Assembly (NCBI GenBank): GCA_963775245.1
Contig: CAVZID010000022.1
Location: forward strand, 124,001-188,000
DNA from: CAVSWT01 sp963775245
GTDB lineage: Bacteria > Bacteroidota > Ignavibacteria > Ignavibacteriales > Ignavibacteriaceae
Direction: 5' to 3'
DNA: 64,000 nucleotides
Shown here: in pieces, positions 35,936-45,440 of the stretch
How the letters are laid out: each line of letters opens with the position of its first letter
Numbering within the stretch: the stretch's first letter is position 1
Program-made: the position numbers and the translations under genes
Notes under the pieces: generated by a model
Seen by the model: the letters and a program-made list of their open reading frames with translations, nothing else
Databases searched by the model: none
Told to the model about the DNA's origin: nothing

Positions 35936-38227
35936 ATGATTGGTGAAATAATTTTACATTATAAGATATTAGAAAAATTAGGCGAAGGCGGAATGGGGGT
36001 GGTATATCTTGCTGAAGACACAAAATTAAAAAGAAATGTTGCAATTAAATTTTTACCGCATAGCGTTTCAAATGATTCTAAAGAAAAAGAAAGATTTAAA
36101 ATTGAAGCACAAGCTGCTGCTGCATTGAACCATCCTAACATTGCCACTATCCATGCTATTGAAGAATCCGGTGACGATACCTTTATAGTAATGGAATATA
36201 TAGATGGAAAAGAATTAAAAGATATCGTAGAGACGCATCGCGATGCGTCTTTACAAACGGATGATATTATTGATTTTGCTATTCAAATTGCTGAAGGACT
36301 TGAAGCTGCTCATAAAAAAGGAATTGTACACAGAGATATTAAATCTCAAAACATAATGATTACCAATGATGGCAAAGTTAAAATTATGGATTTTGGATTG
36401 GCCAAAGTTGGAAAAGATTCTCAATTAACTAAACTCGGCTCTACTGTTGGGACAATAGCATATATGTCTCCCGAACAGACTCAAGGAGAGACAATAGATA
36501 ACAGGACAGATATCTGGTCTTTCGGTGTTGTATTATATGAGATGGTTACAGGTAAGATGCCTTTTAAAGGGGAATATGATCAGGCAGTAATATATTCAAT
36601 ATTGAATGAGGAACCTGTATCTATTAATGAAATAGATGAAGGATTAAAAAATATAATCAGTAAATCACTTGAAAAGAATCCTGACGATCGTTTTCAATCC
36701 GCAAAAGAAATTGCAGATGAACTTCGAGCAATAAAAAACGGCGGCGTTAAAGTTAGGCATGCAAAGCCTTCTAACCTGTTATGGATAGGAATAACTATAG
36801 TAATATTAGTAATCTTTGCTTCTGTTTATCTTTTTAAGTTATCCCGATATAAAAGCATTAGTACAAATGTAATTAAAACGATTGCTGTACTTCCCTTTCT
36901 TGATTTAAGTCCGCAAAAAAACCAGGAATATTTTTCAGATGGATTATCTGAAGAATTGATAAACACACTTTCTAAAAACAATAAGCTGCAAGTAATAGCA
37001 CGTACTTCCTCATTTTATTTTAAAGGGAAAGATGTTGATATTAAAACCATAGCAGCAAAGTTAAATGTAAAACATATTCTCGAAGGTAGTGTCCAAAAGT
37101 TCGGCAATGTTCTTCGTATATCGGCGGACCTGGTAAATACAGAAACTAATGCAACACTGTGGGCAAATACTTATGACGGTAATTTAAAAAATATTTTTGC
37201 TTTACAAGATTCAATTTCAAGTTCTGTAGTTAAAGCACTAAATGCTGCTTTACTGGTAAAAGAAAAAATAGAACCGGAACAAAAAACGGATCCGGAAGCA
37301 TATAACAACTATCTGCTTGGAGAACATTTTTCTAAGTTGCGAGGAAAAGAAAACTTTGAGAAAGCGATAAGTTATTTTACCAAATCTCTCTCGATTGATT
37401 CCACTTATGCACCTGCTTGGGTAGGATTAGCTGGAGTACATAATGCCCAGGCCGATATTGGCTACCTACCTGCGGATGTGGGCTATAACGAAGCACGTAA
37501 AGAAGCCGAAAATGCTATCAAGTTTAATCCAAAATTTGCAGATGCTTATGCAACATTAGCATGGATAAGGACATTTTATGATTGGGACTGGAATGGAGCA
37601 GATGAAGCAATTAAGAAAGCACTTAAATTAGATCCTGAAAACGCAAGGATAATACATAATGCAGCTAGTTTAAACTTTACACTGGGACGGTTTAATGAGG
37701 CTATTGAATTAATCCATCATTCAATTAAAATCGATCCTTTGAGAACACCTGGATATTTTTCTCTCGGAATAATAGACTGTTATGTCGGGTTGTTTGATGA
37801 ATCGATTACAGCTTCAAGAAAATGCCTGGAGTTGAATCCGCAATATCCAGGGGCTCATCAGTTAATAGGGTTTGCTTATCTTTTACAAGGAGAACCGGAT
37901 TCTGCTTTGGTTGAAATGCAGAAAGAAACCGAACCTTCATTGAAAATACTTGGTCTTGCATTTGCTTATCATGCACTTGGCAGGAAAAAAGAAGCAGACG
38001 ACAATTTAACTGAATATATTAAAGGATACCAGGATGATTCAGCTTATCAGATTGCAGAAATATTTGCTTACAGAAATGAAAAAGATAAAGCTTTTTACTG
38101 GCTTGAAAGAGCCTACAATCAGCATGATGGCGGACTGGGTGATATAAAAGGTGATCCCTTGCTTCATAATATAGTTCAAGACATTCGATATGCAGCATTT
38201 CTTAAAAAATTGAAACTACCTTTGTGA
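35936..38227 (+). CDS. Ser/Thr protein kinase with TolB-like and TPR modules (kinase 4)
   Basis: 763 residues, paralogue of kinase 3 with the same layout: Lys38, palindrome-encoded ETHRDASLQ at 99-107, HRD 132-134, DFG 152-154, a membrane helix at about 280-302, a TolB-like domain starting VIKTIAVLPFLDLSPQKNQE, and TPR units to the C-terminus. A 241-bp block (36191-36431) differs from kinase 3 (33876-34116) at only about five positions, while sequence on both sides is much more diverged, so the block looks like a gene-conversion tract. 9 bp to kinase 5. Confidence 0.9.
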   Translation: MIGEIILHYKILEKLGEGGMGVVYLAEDTKLKRNVAIKFLPHSVSNDSKEKERFKIEAQAAAALNHPNIATIHAIEESGDDTFIVMEYIDGKELKDIVETHRDASLQTDDIIDFAIQIAEGLEAAHKKGIVHRDIKSQNIMITNDGKVKIMDFGLAKVGKDSQLTKLGSTVGTIAYMSPEQTQGETIDNRTDIWSFGVVLYEMVTGKMPFKGEYDQAVIYSILNEEPVSINEIDEGLKNIISKSLEKNPDDRFQSAKEIADELRAIKNGGVKVRHAKPSNLLWIGITIVILVIFASVYLFKLSRYKSISTNVIKTIAVLPFLDLSPQKNQEYFSDGLSEELINTLSKNNKLQVIARTSSFYFKGKDVDIKTIAAKLNVKHILEGSVQKFGNVLRISADLVNTETNATLWANTYDGNLKNIFALQDSISSSVVKALNAALLVKEKIEPEQKTDPEAYNNYLLGEHFSKLRGKENFEKAISYFTKSLSIDSTYAPAWVGLAGVHNAQADIGYLPADVGYNEARKEAENAIKFNPKFADAYATLAWIRTFYDWDWNGADEAIKKALKLDPENARIIHNAASLNFTLGRFNEAIELIHHSIKIDPLRTPGYFSLGIIDCYVGLFDESITASRKCLELNPQYPGAHQLIGFAYLLQGEPDSALVEMQKETEPSLKILGLAFAYHALGRKKEADDNLTEYIKGYQDDSAYQIAEIFAYRNEKDKAFYWLERAYNQHDGGLGDIKGDPLLHNIVQDIRYAAFLKKLKLPL
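36231..36250. repeat. Palindromic repeat inside kinase 4 coding sequence
   Basis: AGACGCATCGCGATGCGTCT, identical to the intergenic copy at 18531-18550, preceded by GTAG and followed by TTACAAA. It is translated in frame within ETHRDASLQ at residues 99-107. Confidence 0.88.
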
Positions 38228-38236
38228 GAAGAAAAA

Positions 38237-40612
38237 ATGATTGGTAAAACTATACTGCATTATAGAATAATAAAAAAACTCGGCGAAGGAGGTATGGGCG
38301 TAGTCTATCTTGCCGAAGATACAAGGCTGGAAAGAAATGTAGCTATAAAGTTTTTACCTCAGCATGTGGCATCAAATCCTGAAGAAATAGAAAGATTTAA
38401 AAAAGAAGCTAAAGCAGCAGCAGCCTTAAATCATCCCAACATTGCTACAATACATACTATTGAAGAAAGTAATGACCTTCAAAACGGCAGTGAAACTTTT
38501 ATCGTAATGGAATACATAGAAGGTATGGAATTAAAATCCATCATAAAGCTGGGTATAGATTTACCTTTACCGATAGACATTATTTTAAATAATGCAATTC
38601 AAATTGCTGAAGGTATAGCAGCGGCGCACGTAAAAGATATTGTGCATGGTGATATAAAATCATCAAACATAATGGTATCAAAAAATGGCACTTTGAAAGT
38701 GATGGACTTTGGTTTAGCACAAATTATAGGAAAGAGGTATGCTGCCGAAACCGGCTCAACAGCAGGGACTACACCTTACATGTCACCAGAACAGTTGCGA
38801 GGAGAACCAATCGATCAACGCTCGGATATATGGTCTTTCGGTGTTGTACTATATGAAATGATATGTGGTGATTTACCATTTAAAGGTGATTATGAACAAG
38901 CTATATCTTACTCAATTGTAAACGAAAGCCAGAAACCACTTTCCGTTTATAGAAATGACTTGCCTGATAATTTGATTTCTATAATAAACAAATGTCTTTC
39001 AAAAGATAAGAATGAAAGATATAGTAGTATTGAAGAAATACTTTCAGAGCTTAAATTGTTCAATGAAGAATTAACTATTAATAAAACTGCAAAGAAGCTT
39101 CAACTTATAAATGAACCTAAAAAGAAAACAATATTAACACCATTCGTAATATTATTATTTTTAATTATTGCTTCATTATTAGTCTGGAATTTTATCATAA
39201 AGAAAAATTCCGGTGAAGCAATAACAAACACCTCTTTAAAAAGAATTGCCGTACTGCCCTTCACAAATATTAACAATAATCCCGATGTAAATTTTTTAAG
39301 CTTTGCTTTAGCCGATCAAATTATAAATTCACTTGCTTACAATAGAGATATTCTCGTACGCCCTTCAAGTGCAATCCGTCCGTACCAGAATAAAGTTGTA
39401 GACCCTTCCGACATAGCAAAAAAATTAAATGTCGATTATATTTTATCAGGAAGCTATCAAAAAGAATCGGATGAAATTCGTTTAAATCTTGAGCTTGTCG
39501 ATATCCATTCAAATGATCTTATTTGGCATGATGGAATTGAAGAAAAATATGTTAATGCATTTAAGCTTCAGGACCTGGTATCTCAAAAAGTTGTTGAAGG
39601 CTTAAAAATAAAATTTGCGGTTGATAAAAACGTTCTCAAACATAAAGACGTTTCAAGCAGCCCGCTTGCTTATGAATATTATCTAAAAGCAGTTGCATAT
39701 CCCGTTAATAATTATGGAAATAATTTGGCAATCGAATTACTTGAAAAGTCCATACAAATTGATTCAAATTTTGCCCCGGCGTATTCTGAATTAGGATATC
39801 GTTATCATGCCCTGGCTACTTATGATATATCAAAACGTTATGAATTAAAATATGCAGAAGCAGCTTATAAAAAAGCGATTTCGATTAACAGTGCATCTCT
39901 TCTTGCTTTAGGAGATCTTGCTTCACTCTATACTGAGACCGGAAAAACTTTGGATGCAGTTGAACTAACTAAACGTGCACTAAAGATAAATCCTAATAAT
40001 GCTCAAATTCACTTTTGGCAGGGTTACATTTTCAGGTATACAGGATTGCTTGATAAATCTTCTGAACAAATGGAAATTGCAATTAAGCTTGATCCCTCCA
40101 ACGCCAGGTTTCGTTCAATGGGGGCAACTTATTTATACCAATTAAAATATAAAGAAGCTATTGATGGATTAAATCTTGCTGCAAATTCTCCGTATAGTTT
40201 AGGATTTAAAGGGCAAATATATTTGAGAATGAATATGATAGATAGTGCAAAAAAATATTTAGAAAAAGTAATTGAGATCGAACCGGACGGCAGCCTCGGA
40301 AGGTGGTCAAAAGCAATGCTTGATTATATAAACGGAAATAAATCAGATGGATTAAAAACAATAAAAATTTTAGAAACTTCAAATGTCTTTGATGCAGAGC
40401 AAATCTATAATTATGCTAATCTATATGGGTTATTTGGAGAAAAAAAAGATTGTGCAAGATTATTGAAACGAGCGATTGACGGAGGATTTTATTGTTACCC
40501 GTTTATGTTGAAAGATTCTTTTTTAGATCCGGTTAGAAATGATAAAGAGGTTCAAAAAATGTTAGAGTATGCAAAAGAAAAATATGAAGCATTTAAAAAA
40601 TCAGTTAATTAA
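38237..40612 (+). CDS. Ser/Thr protein kinase with TolB-like and TPR modules, HGD variant (kinase 5)
   Basis: 791 residues. The kinase domain keeps the glycine loop, Lys38 and DFG (about 157-159), but the catalytic loop reads HGD (137-139) in place of HRD, making it a non-RD kinase. The activation segment GTTPYMSPEQ is intact. It lacks the palindrome-encoded insert, having instead IIKLGIDLPLPID. A membrane helix is at about 297-318. A TolB-like part (RIAVLPFTNINNNPDVNFLS) is followed by TPRs (AVELTKRALKINPNNAQIHF, CARLLKRAIDGG). Last gene of the kinase array. Loss of the Arg often goes with activation that does not need activation-loop phosphorylation (family knowledge). Confidence 0.9.
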   Translation: MIGKTILHYRIIKKLGEGGMGVVYLAEDTRLERNVAIKFLPQHVASNPEEIERFKKEAKAAAALNHPNIATIHTIEESNDLQNGSETFIVMEYIEGMELKSIIKLGIDLPLPIDIILNNAIQIAEGIAAAHVKDIVHGDIKSSNIMVSKNGTLKVMDFGLAQIIGKRYAAETGSTAGTTPYMSPEQLRGEPIDQRSDIWSFGVVLYEMICGDLPFKGDYEQAISYSIVNESQKPLSVYRNDLPDNLISIINKCLSKDKNERYSSIEEILSELKLFNEELTINKTAKKLQLINEPKKKTILTPFVILLFLIIASLLVWNFIIKKNSGEAITNTSLKRIAVLPFTNINNNPDVNFLSFALADQIINSLAYNRDILVRPSSAIRPYQNKVVDPSDIAKKLNVDYILSGSYQKESDEIRLNLELVDIHSNDLIWHDGIEEKYVNAFKLQDLVSQKVVEGLKIKFAVDKNVLKHKDVSSSPLAYEYYLKAVAYPVNNYGNNLAIELLEKSIQIDSNFAPAYSELGYRYHALATYDISKRYELKYAEAAYKKAISINSASLLALGDLASLYTETGKTLDAVELTKRALKINPNNAQIHFWQGYIFRYTGLLDKSSEQMEIAIKLDPSNARFRSMGATYLYQLKYKEAIDGLNLAANSPYSLGFKGQIYLRMNMIDSAKKYLEKVIEIEPDGSLGRWSKAMLDYINGNKSDGLKTIKILETSNVFDAEQIYNYANLYGLFGEKKDCARLLKRAIDGGFYCYPFMLKDSFLDPVRNDKEVQKMLEYAKEKYEAFKKSVN

Positions 40613-40702
40613 GTTACACTAAAGATATAAAAATCTTTTAAATTTAATAATTATTTTTTATAAATATTTTAGAAATCGTAAACTAAATAAGGGAATATCA
40701 AA

Positions 40703-41188
40703 TTGAGCATTTCATATAAAGATCTTCTTTATCTTTCAGGAGAATGGGAAGGAACTGGGCATGCTGAGTATCCTACCATTGAACCTGTAAATTATCGCGA
40801 ACAGCTTACATTTTCATATAATGATAAAGATCCGGTTATTCATTATGAGCAGAGTTCATGGATCGTATCTTCGGATACAAAAAAAGAAGAACCTATTTTT
40901 TGGGAATCAGGCTTTATAATTGATATTGGTAACAGTTCATTTGAATTAGTCAGTGCTCAAAAAAGCGGACGAGTAGAAATACTAAGAGGGAAAGCCGAAC
41001 TAGTTAATAAAAAAATTAAGCTTGATTTGGTTAGTGTTAAAATTGTTAATGACGAAAAAATGATTCGTTCAGGAAGAGTTTTTACTTTTTCAAAATCTTC
41101 AATTGAGTATGAGTTGAAAATGAGTATATCAACAAATCGTGCTTATCAAAAACATTTATCTGCTAAACTAAAAAAGAAATCTGGTTAA
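40703..41188 (+). CDS. Nitrobindin-like heme-binding beta-barrel protein (THAP4/DUF1794 family)
   Basis: 161 residues with no signal peptide. The N-terminal LSGEWEGTGHAEYPTIEPVNY is the GxWxGxGxxxYPTI signature of the nitrobindin family, beta-barrels that bind ferric heme and nitric oxide or peroxynitrite. The C-terminal YQKHLSAKLKK has a His in the place of the proximal heme ligand. Start is TTG with AAGGGA 7 bp upstream. It directly follows the kinase array, but the 90-bp gap leaves co-transcription open. Confidence 0.75.
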   Translation: MSISYKDLLYLSGEWEGTGHAEYPTIEPVNYREQLTFSYNDKDPVIHYEQSSWIVSSDTKKEEPIFWESGFIIDIGNSSFELVSAQKSGRVEILRGKAELVNKKIKLDLVSVKIVNDEKMIRSGRVFTFSKSSIEYELKMSISTNRAYQKHLSAKLKKKSG

Positions 41189-41207
41189 TTATTTTTAGAA
41201 ATCTAAA

Positions 41208-42134
41208 ATGAAATTTTTAAAATTATTTGTTTTTTTCTTATCCATTGTTTTTGTAAATGCTTTTTCATTTAGCCAAAATAAAATCATTGATATTTGGAAT
41301 GGCAATATTCCAGGAGCAATTAAAAATGATACGGTTAAAGAAAATATATTTTACTTGAAAAATGGCGCCCCAAGAATCAGGAATGTTACTGATCCAACTT
41401 TAACAGTATTTAAGCCTGCTGAAGGCAAAGCTAATGGAACTGCTATTATTGTTTGCCCGGGAGGCGGATACAGCCATCTAGCATTTGATCCGGAAGGAAC
41501 TAATGTAGCAAAATTATTAAATGAATACGGGATTACTGTTTTTGTATTAAAATATAGACTGCCGGATGACCGTATTATGAAAAATAAAAGCATTGGACCT
41601 TTGCAGGACGTTCAGGAATCAATAAGAATTGTTAGGCGTAATGCTAAAAACTGGAACATCAATCCGGACAAAATTGGAGTTATGGGTTTTTCCGCCGGAG
41701 GACATGTGGCAGCATCTGCATCAACTCTTTATAAAGATAAAGTTTATGATTCCGATACGACAAGCGCCCGCCCGGATTTTTCAATTCTTATTTATCCTGT
41801 GATATCAATGAGAGCAGAAATAACGCACAAGGGTTCAAGAGATAATTTACTTGGAGATAATCCTGATGAAAAATTGGTTGAACATTTTTCTGCGGAATTT
41901 CAAGTAAATAAGAATACACCACAAGCATTTTTAGTTTGTGCAGAAGATGATCCGGCTGTCCCAATCGAAAACAGTATTCAGTATTTTCTTGCACTAAAAA
42001 AATATAACATACCGGCAGAGCTGCATATTTACGAAAAAGGAGGACATGGATTTGGGCTAGCAAAAAACGGCGGCACAGAATCGCATTGGCCGGATGCTTG
42101 TATCAATTGGTTAAAAGAAAACGGGCTGCTTTAG
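41208..42134 (+). CDS. Exported esterase of the alpha/beta hydrolase fold (carbohydrate acetylesterase-like)
   Basis: 308 residues with a signal peptide (1-22). IIVCPGGGYSHLAFDPEG supplies the oxyanion region, the nucleophile elbow is GFSAGGHVAA, and the C-terminal AEDDPAVP and KGGHGFGL carry the acid and His. This resembles the acetyl-xylan esterase / BD-FAE-type enzymes found in polysaccharide utilisation regions. It stands 19 bp after the nitrobindin-like gene and opens the series of exported carbohydrate-active proteins. Confidence 0.85.
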   Translation: MKFLKLFVFFLSIVFVNAFSFSQNKIIDIWNGNIPGAIKNDTVKENIFYLKNGAPRIRNVTDPTLTVFKPAEGKANGTAIIVCPGGGYSHLAFDPEGTNVAKLLNEYGITVFVLKYRLPDDRIMKNKSIGPLQDVQESIRIVRRNAKNWNINPDKIGVMGFSAGGHVAASASTLYKDKVYDSDTTSARPDFSILIYPVISMRAEITHKGSRDNLLGDNPDEKLVEHFSAEFQVNKNTPQAFLVCAEDDPAVPIENSIQYFLALKKYNIPAELHIYEKGGHGFGLAKNGGTESHWPDACINWLKENGLL

Positions 42135-42371
42135 AATACCTAAAATTAAAGCTAAATCTTTAAATGTAAATTTGCCATATTCATTCTTCAAATCATGATA
42201 CTTGCTTTCAACAATCTAGGCTGAGAAATCAAATAAATTATTTTTCAGATAATTATTTGCATTTCAATCTCTAATATATTTCCCATATATTTTAGAATTA
42301 TTTTTTCATAATAATTGAATTCAAATTTAAATTTTTCATGACAAATAATTGACAAAACCGAGGTAATAATA

Positions 42372-42920
42372 ATGCGAAAAAATTTTTCATTTCTATTTTT
42401 AATATTAATTTTTTGTTCAGCAGTTGTGTTTGGTCAAACAAGCAAACCTGACTCAGCAAAAAATATTTTGAATCACTCTTTAGAATTAGCAAAGAAAAAT
42501 AACAAAAGTGTTTTTGTTATCTTTCATGCTTCATGGTGCATCTGGTGCAAACGATTGGAAGCAGCAATGAATAGTAACCAACTTAAAAAAATATTCGATA
42601 ACCATTTTGAAATTGTTTATATAGATGTTCTCGAAAGAAAAGAAAAAATAGATGAATTGGAAAATCCAGGCGGAGAAAAAATTATGGCTGATTTGGGAGG
42701 CAAGGATGCTGGACTGCCATTTTATGTTTTTCTTAATTCTAATGGGGAGAAAATTGCTGACTCAAAGGCAATGCCTAAAGATGAAAACATTGGTTATCCT
42801 GCTGCAAAAGAAGAGATAGAAACTTTTGTAAAACTAATGAAAAAAAGTTCAAAGAGTTTAACAAAGCATCAGTTAGCAGAAGTGAAAGATTATTTGAAAA
42901 AGAATGCGCCAAAAGAATAA
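42372..42920 (+). CDS. Exported thioredoxin-like protein
   Basis: 182 residues with a signal peptide (1-22, ending VVFGQ). The thioredoxin-fold motif FHASWCIWCKRLEAAM has the redox pair CIWC at about 56-59, which is the WCxWC type seen in periplasmic thiol-disulfide proteins. PFYVFLNSNGEKI marks the cis-proline strand. Probably a periplasmic disulfide reductase. An SD-like GAGGTAA precedes the ATG. Confidence 0.83.
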   Translation: MRKNFSFLFLILIFCSAVVFGQTSKPDSAKNILNHSLELAKKNNKSVFVIFHASWCIWCKRLEAAMNSNQLKKIFDNHFEIVYIDVLERKEKIDELENPGGEKIMADLGGKDAGLPFYVFLNSNGEKIADSKAMPKDENIGYPAAKEEIETFVKLMKKSSKSLTKHQLAEVKDYLKKNAPKE

Positions 42921-42979
42921 TAGAGCCCACAACAATAATCTGCTCAACTTATAAAAATAATCTTGTTAAAAATGGTTTT

Positions 42980-45290
42980 ATGAAAAAAATATTTGCCCTC
43001 ATTTTAATATCATCATTTTATTTATTTGCTGTCTCAACTGATTCTACAAAAATTGAATCTCAAATTGCATTAGTGAAATATGTAAACCCTTTAATCGGAA
43101 CAGGGCCTGCAAATACAATAAGTGCACTTAAGCATGGCGAAGGTTCTGAAAACAATGCCCAGGTTGTTCCTTTTGTAACTGTTCCATTTGGAATGACAAA
43201 CTGGACACCTCAAACAATGGCAACAGAAAAAAAATGTATAGCTCCTTATTATTATAAGGATACTGTTATAAACGGATTCAGAGGAAGCCACTGGTTAAGC
43301 GGCTCATGTGTACAAGATTACGGTAGTGTTTCTATTATGCCGACTTCCGGGAAATTAAAATGTTTGCCTAAAGAATATAGTTCAAAATATTCTCACGCAA
43401 ATGAAATATCAAAACCATATTACTACAAAGTTTTATTAGATGATTATGATATTGATGTTGAAATGACATCGACAACCAGAGCTGGTATTTTTAAATATAC
43501 TTTTAATAAAGAAGGCAATGGAAACATACTCATAACACCAAACAGCGATGAAGGCCAAGGCTATGTAAAAATTATACCTGAGAAAAATGAAATTGTCGGC
43601 TACAATCCTGCGCATCGCATTTATCAAGGCTGGGGTGATTACGCTGGCTTCAAAGGATATTTCGTTGCAAAGTTTAATAAATCATTTTCTGAATATGGAG
43701 TTTATGACAGCGATAGCATCTATCAAAATAAAAATGAATTATCTAATAAAAATAACTTAGGTGCTTTCATTTCATTTCGCTACTAAAAAAGATGAAGAAG
43801 TTCTTGTTAAAATCGGAACTTCATTTACAAGTATTGATGAAGCAGAATTAAATTTAAATTCTGAAATAAATGATTTCAATTTTGAAAGAGTAAAAAATAA
43901 CCTATTTGCAAGATGGGATAAAATGCTATCAAGAATTTCAGTTGAAGGAGGTTCGGAAGAAAACAAGACTAAATTTTATACCGCACTTTATCATTCATTT
44001 TTACAGCCCAGAATTTTTAATGATGCAGATGGGTCTTATGTTAAATTTGCTTCAGGTGATTCCGTATGCAAAGTTAATGACGGAAATTATTATTGCGATT
44101 TTTCAATGTGGGATATTTACCGGGCATTACTTCCTTTATATAATTTGATTATTCCTGAAATTAATAAAGATATTGTTCATTCACTACTGCTAAAAGCTAA
44201 AGAAGGTGATTGGCTTCCTATCTTTCCTTGCTGGAATAATTATACTTCAGCTATGATTGGAGATCATGCTATCGCAGCTATAGCGGATGCTTATATAAAA
44301 AATGTTATAAATCTTTCTAAGGATGATTATAAATATTTAATTAAGAATGCCACAACTTCACCGAAGAATTTTACAGATTACAAAGATGGCAAAGGCAGAA
44401 GAGCTTTAACTTCTTATTTAAAATATGGATTCATTCCGCTTGAGGACAGTGTACAGGAATCATTTCATAAAAAAGAACAAGTATCGAGAACTCTTGAATA
44501 TGCTTATGATGATTTTGCTTTAAGCAGAACAGCAATAAAAATGGGAATGAAATCGGATGCAGAAATGCTGACTAAAAGAGCATTCAATTACAAAAATGTT
44601 TTTGATAAAAGTGTTGATTGCGTAAGAGGTAAATTTGAGAATGGCAGCTGGACTGAAAATTTCGATAAGTTAAATCGAATGCCTTACATAACTGAAGGGA
44701 CTCCATGGCAATATACTTTTTACGTTCCGCAGGATGTGGAAGGATTAATAAGATTATTTGGTGATGAAGAAAATTTCAATAAAAATTTAGATGAATTTTT
44801 TGAAGCAGGACAATACTGGCATGGAAATGAACCTGGACATCAAATTCCTTTCTTATATAATTATTCAGGGCAGCCATGGAAGACTCAGGAAATTGTTTCT
44901 CAAATAATGAATGAAGAATATGGAATTGGCCCGGGCGGGTTAAGCGGCAATGATGATGGAGGACAAATGTCAGCGTGGTATGTTTTTGCTGCAATAGGCT
45001 TTTACCCGGTTTGTCCTTCCCTTCCCGAATATGTTATTTCAGGGCCTCATTTTGATAAAATAAAAATTAAGTTAAACGAGAATAAAGTTTTAACAATTAA
45101 TTCTCCAGGCGCATCTTCAGGAAAGAAATATATTTCTCAAATTAAAATTAATGACAAGCTATACGATAAAAATTATTTTAATCATTTCGACCTTATAAAA
45201 GGCGGCGAAGTAGATTTTAAAATGAGTGATAAACCTGATAAAGATTGGGGAATTTTAAAATCAGAAAGGCCAAGCTCTCTTACAAAATAG
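42980..45290 (+). pseudogene. GH92 alpha-mannosidase-type glycoside hydrolase, frameshifted
   Basis: Two overlapping frames form one GH92 enzyme of about 769 residues. The first (from 42980, signal peptide then VKYVNPLIGTGP and VVPFVTVPFGM) stops at 43786. The second carries on as ATKKDEEVLVKIGTSF and ends at 45290. Deleting one T from 43775-43777 joins them. The calcium-dependent catalytic region is intact: TEGTPWQYTFYVPQDVEGL with the acid Glu, and GLSGNDDGGQMSAWYVF with the catalytic Asp pair. GH92 enzymes release alpha-linked mannose by an inverting mechanism; the substrate here is inferred only. Confidence 0.9.
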
Positions 45291-45440
45291 GTTTAGCTTT
45301 TTTGACTGAATTAAATTTTTAATTCATTTAAACTTTGCTCTAAAGATGCTTATATCTTTCATGATTAATTACTATTTTTGATTTAAATGTTAATCGTTTA
45401 TCATTCATTCAAGCTATAAACAAAAGCATAAATCCAATCT

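Noticed and set aside
45366..45440. Promoter TATTTTTG upstream of the GH27 gene
   Set aside because: The -7-like box fits TAnnTTTG, but no TTG lies at the right distance upstream, so it is not convincing.
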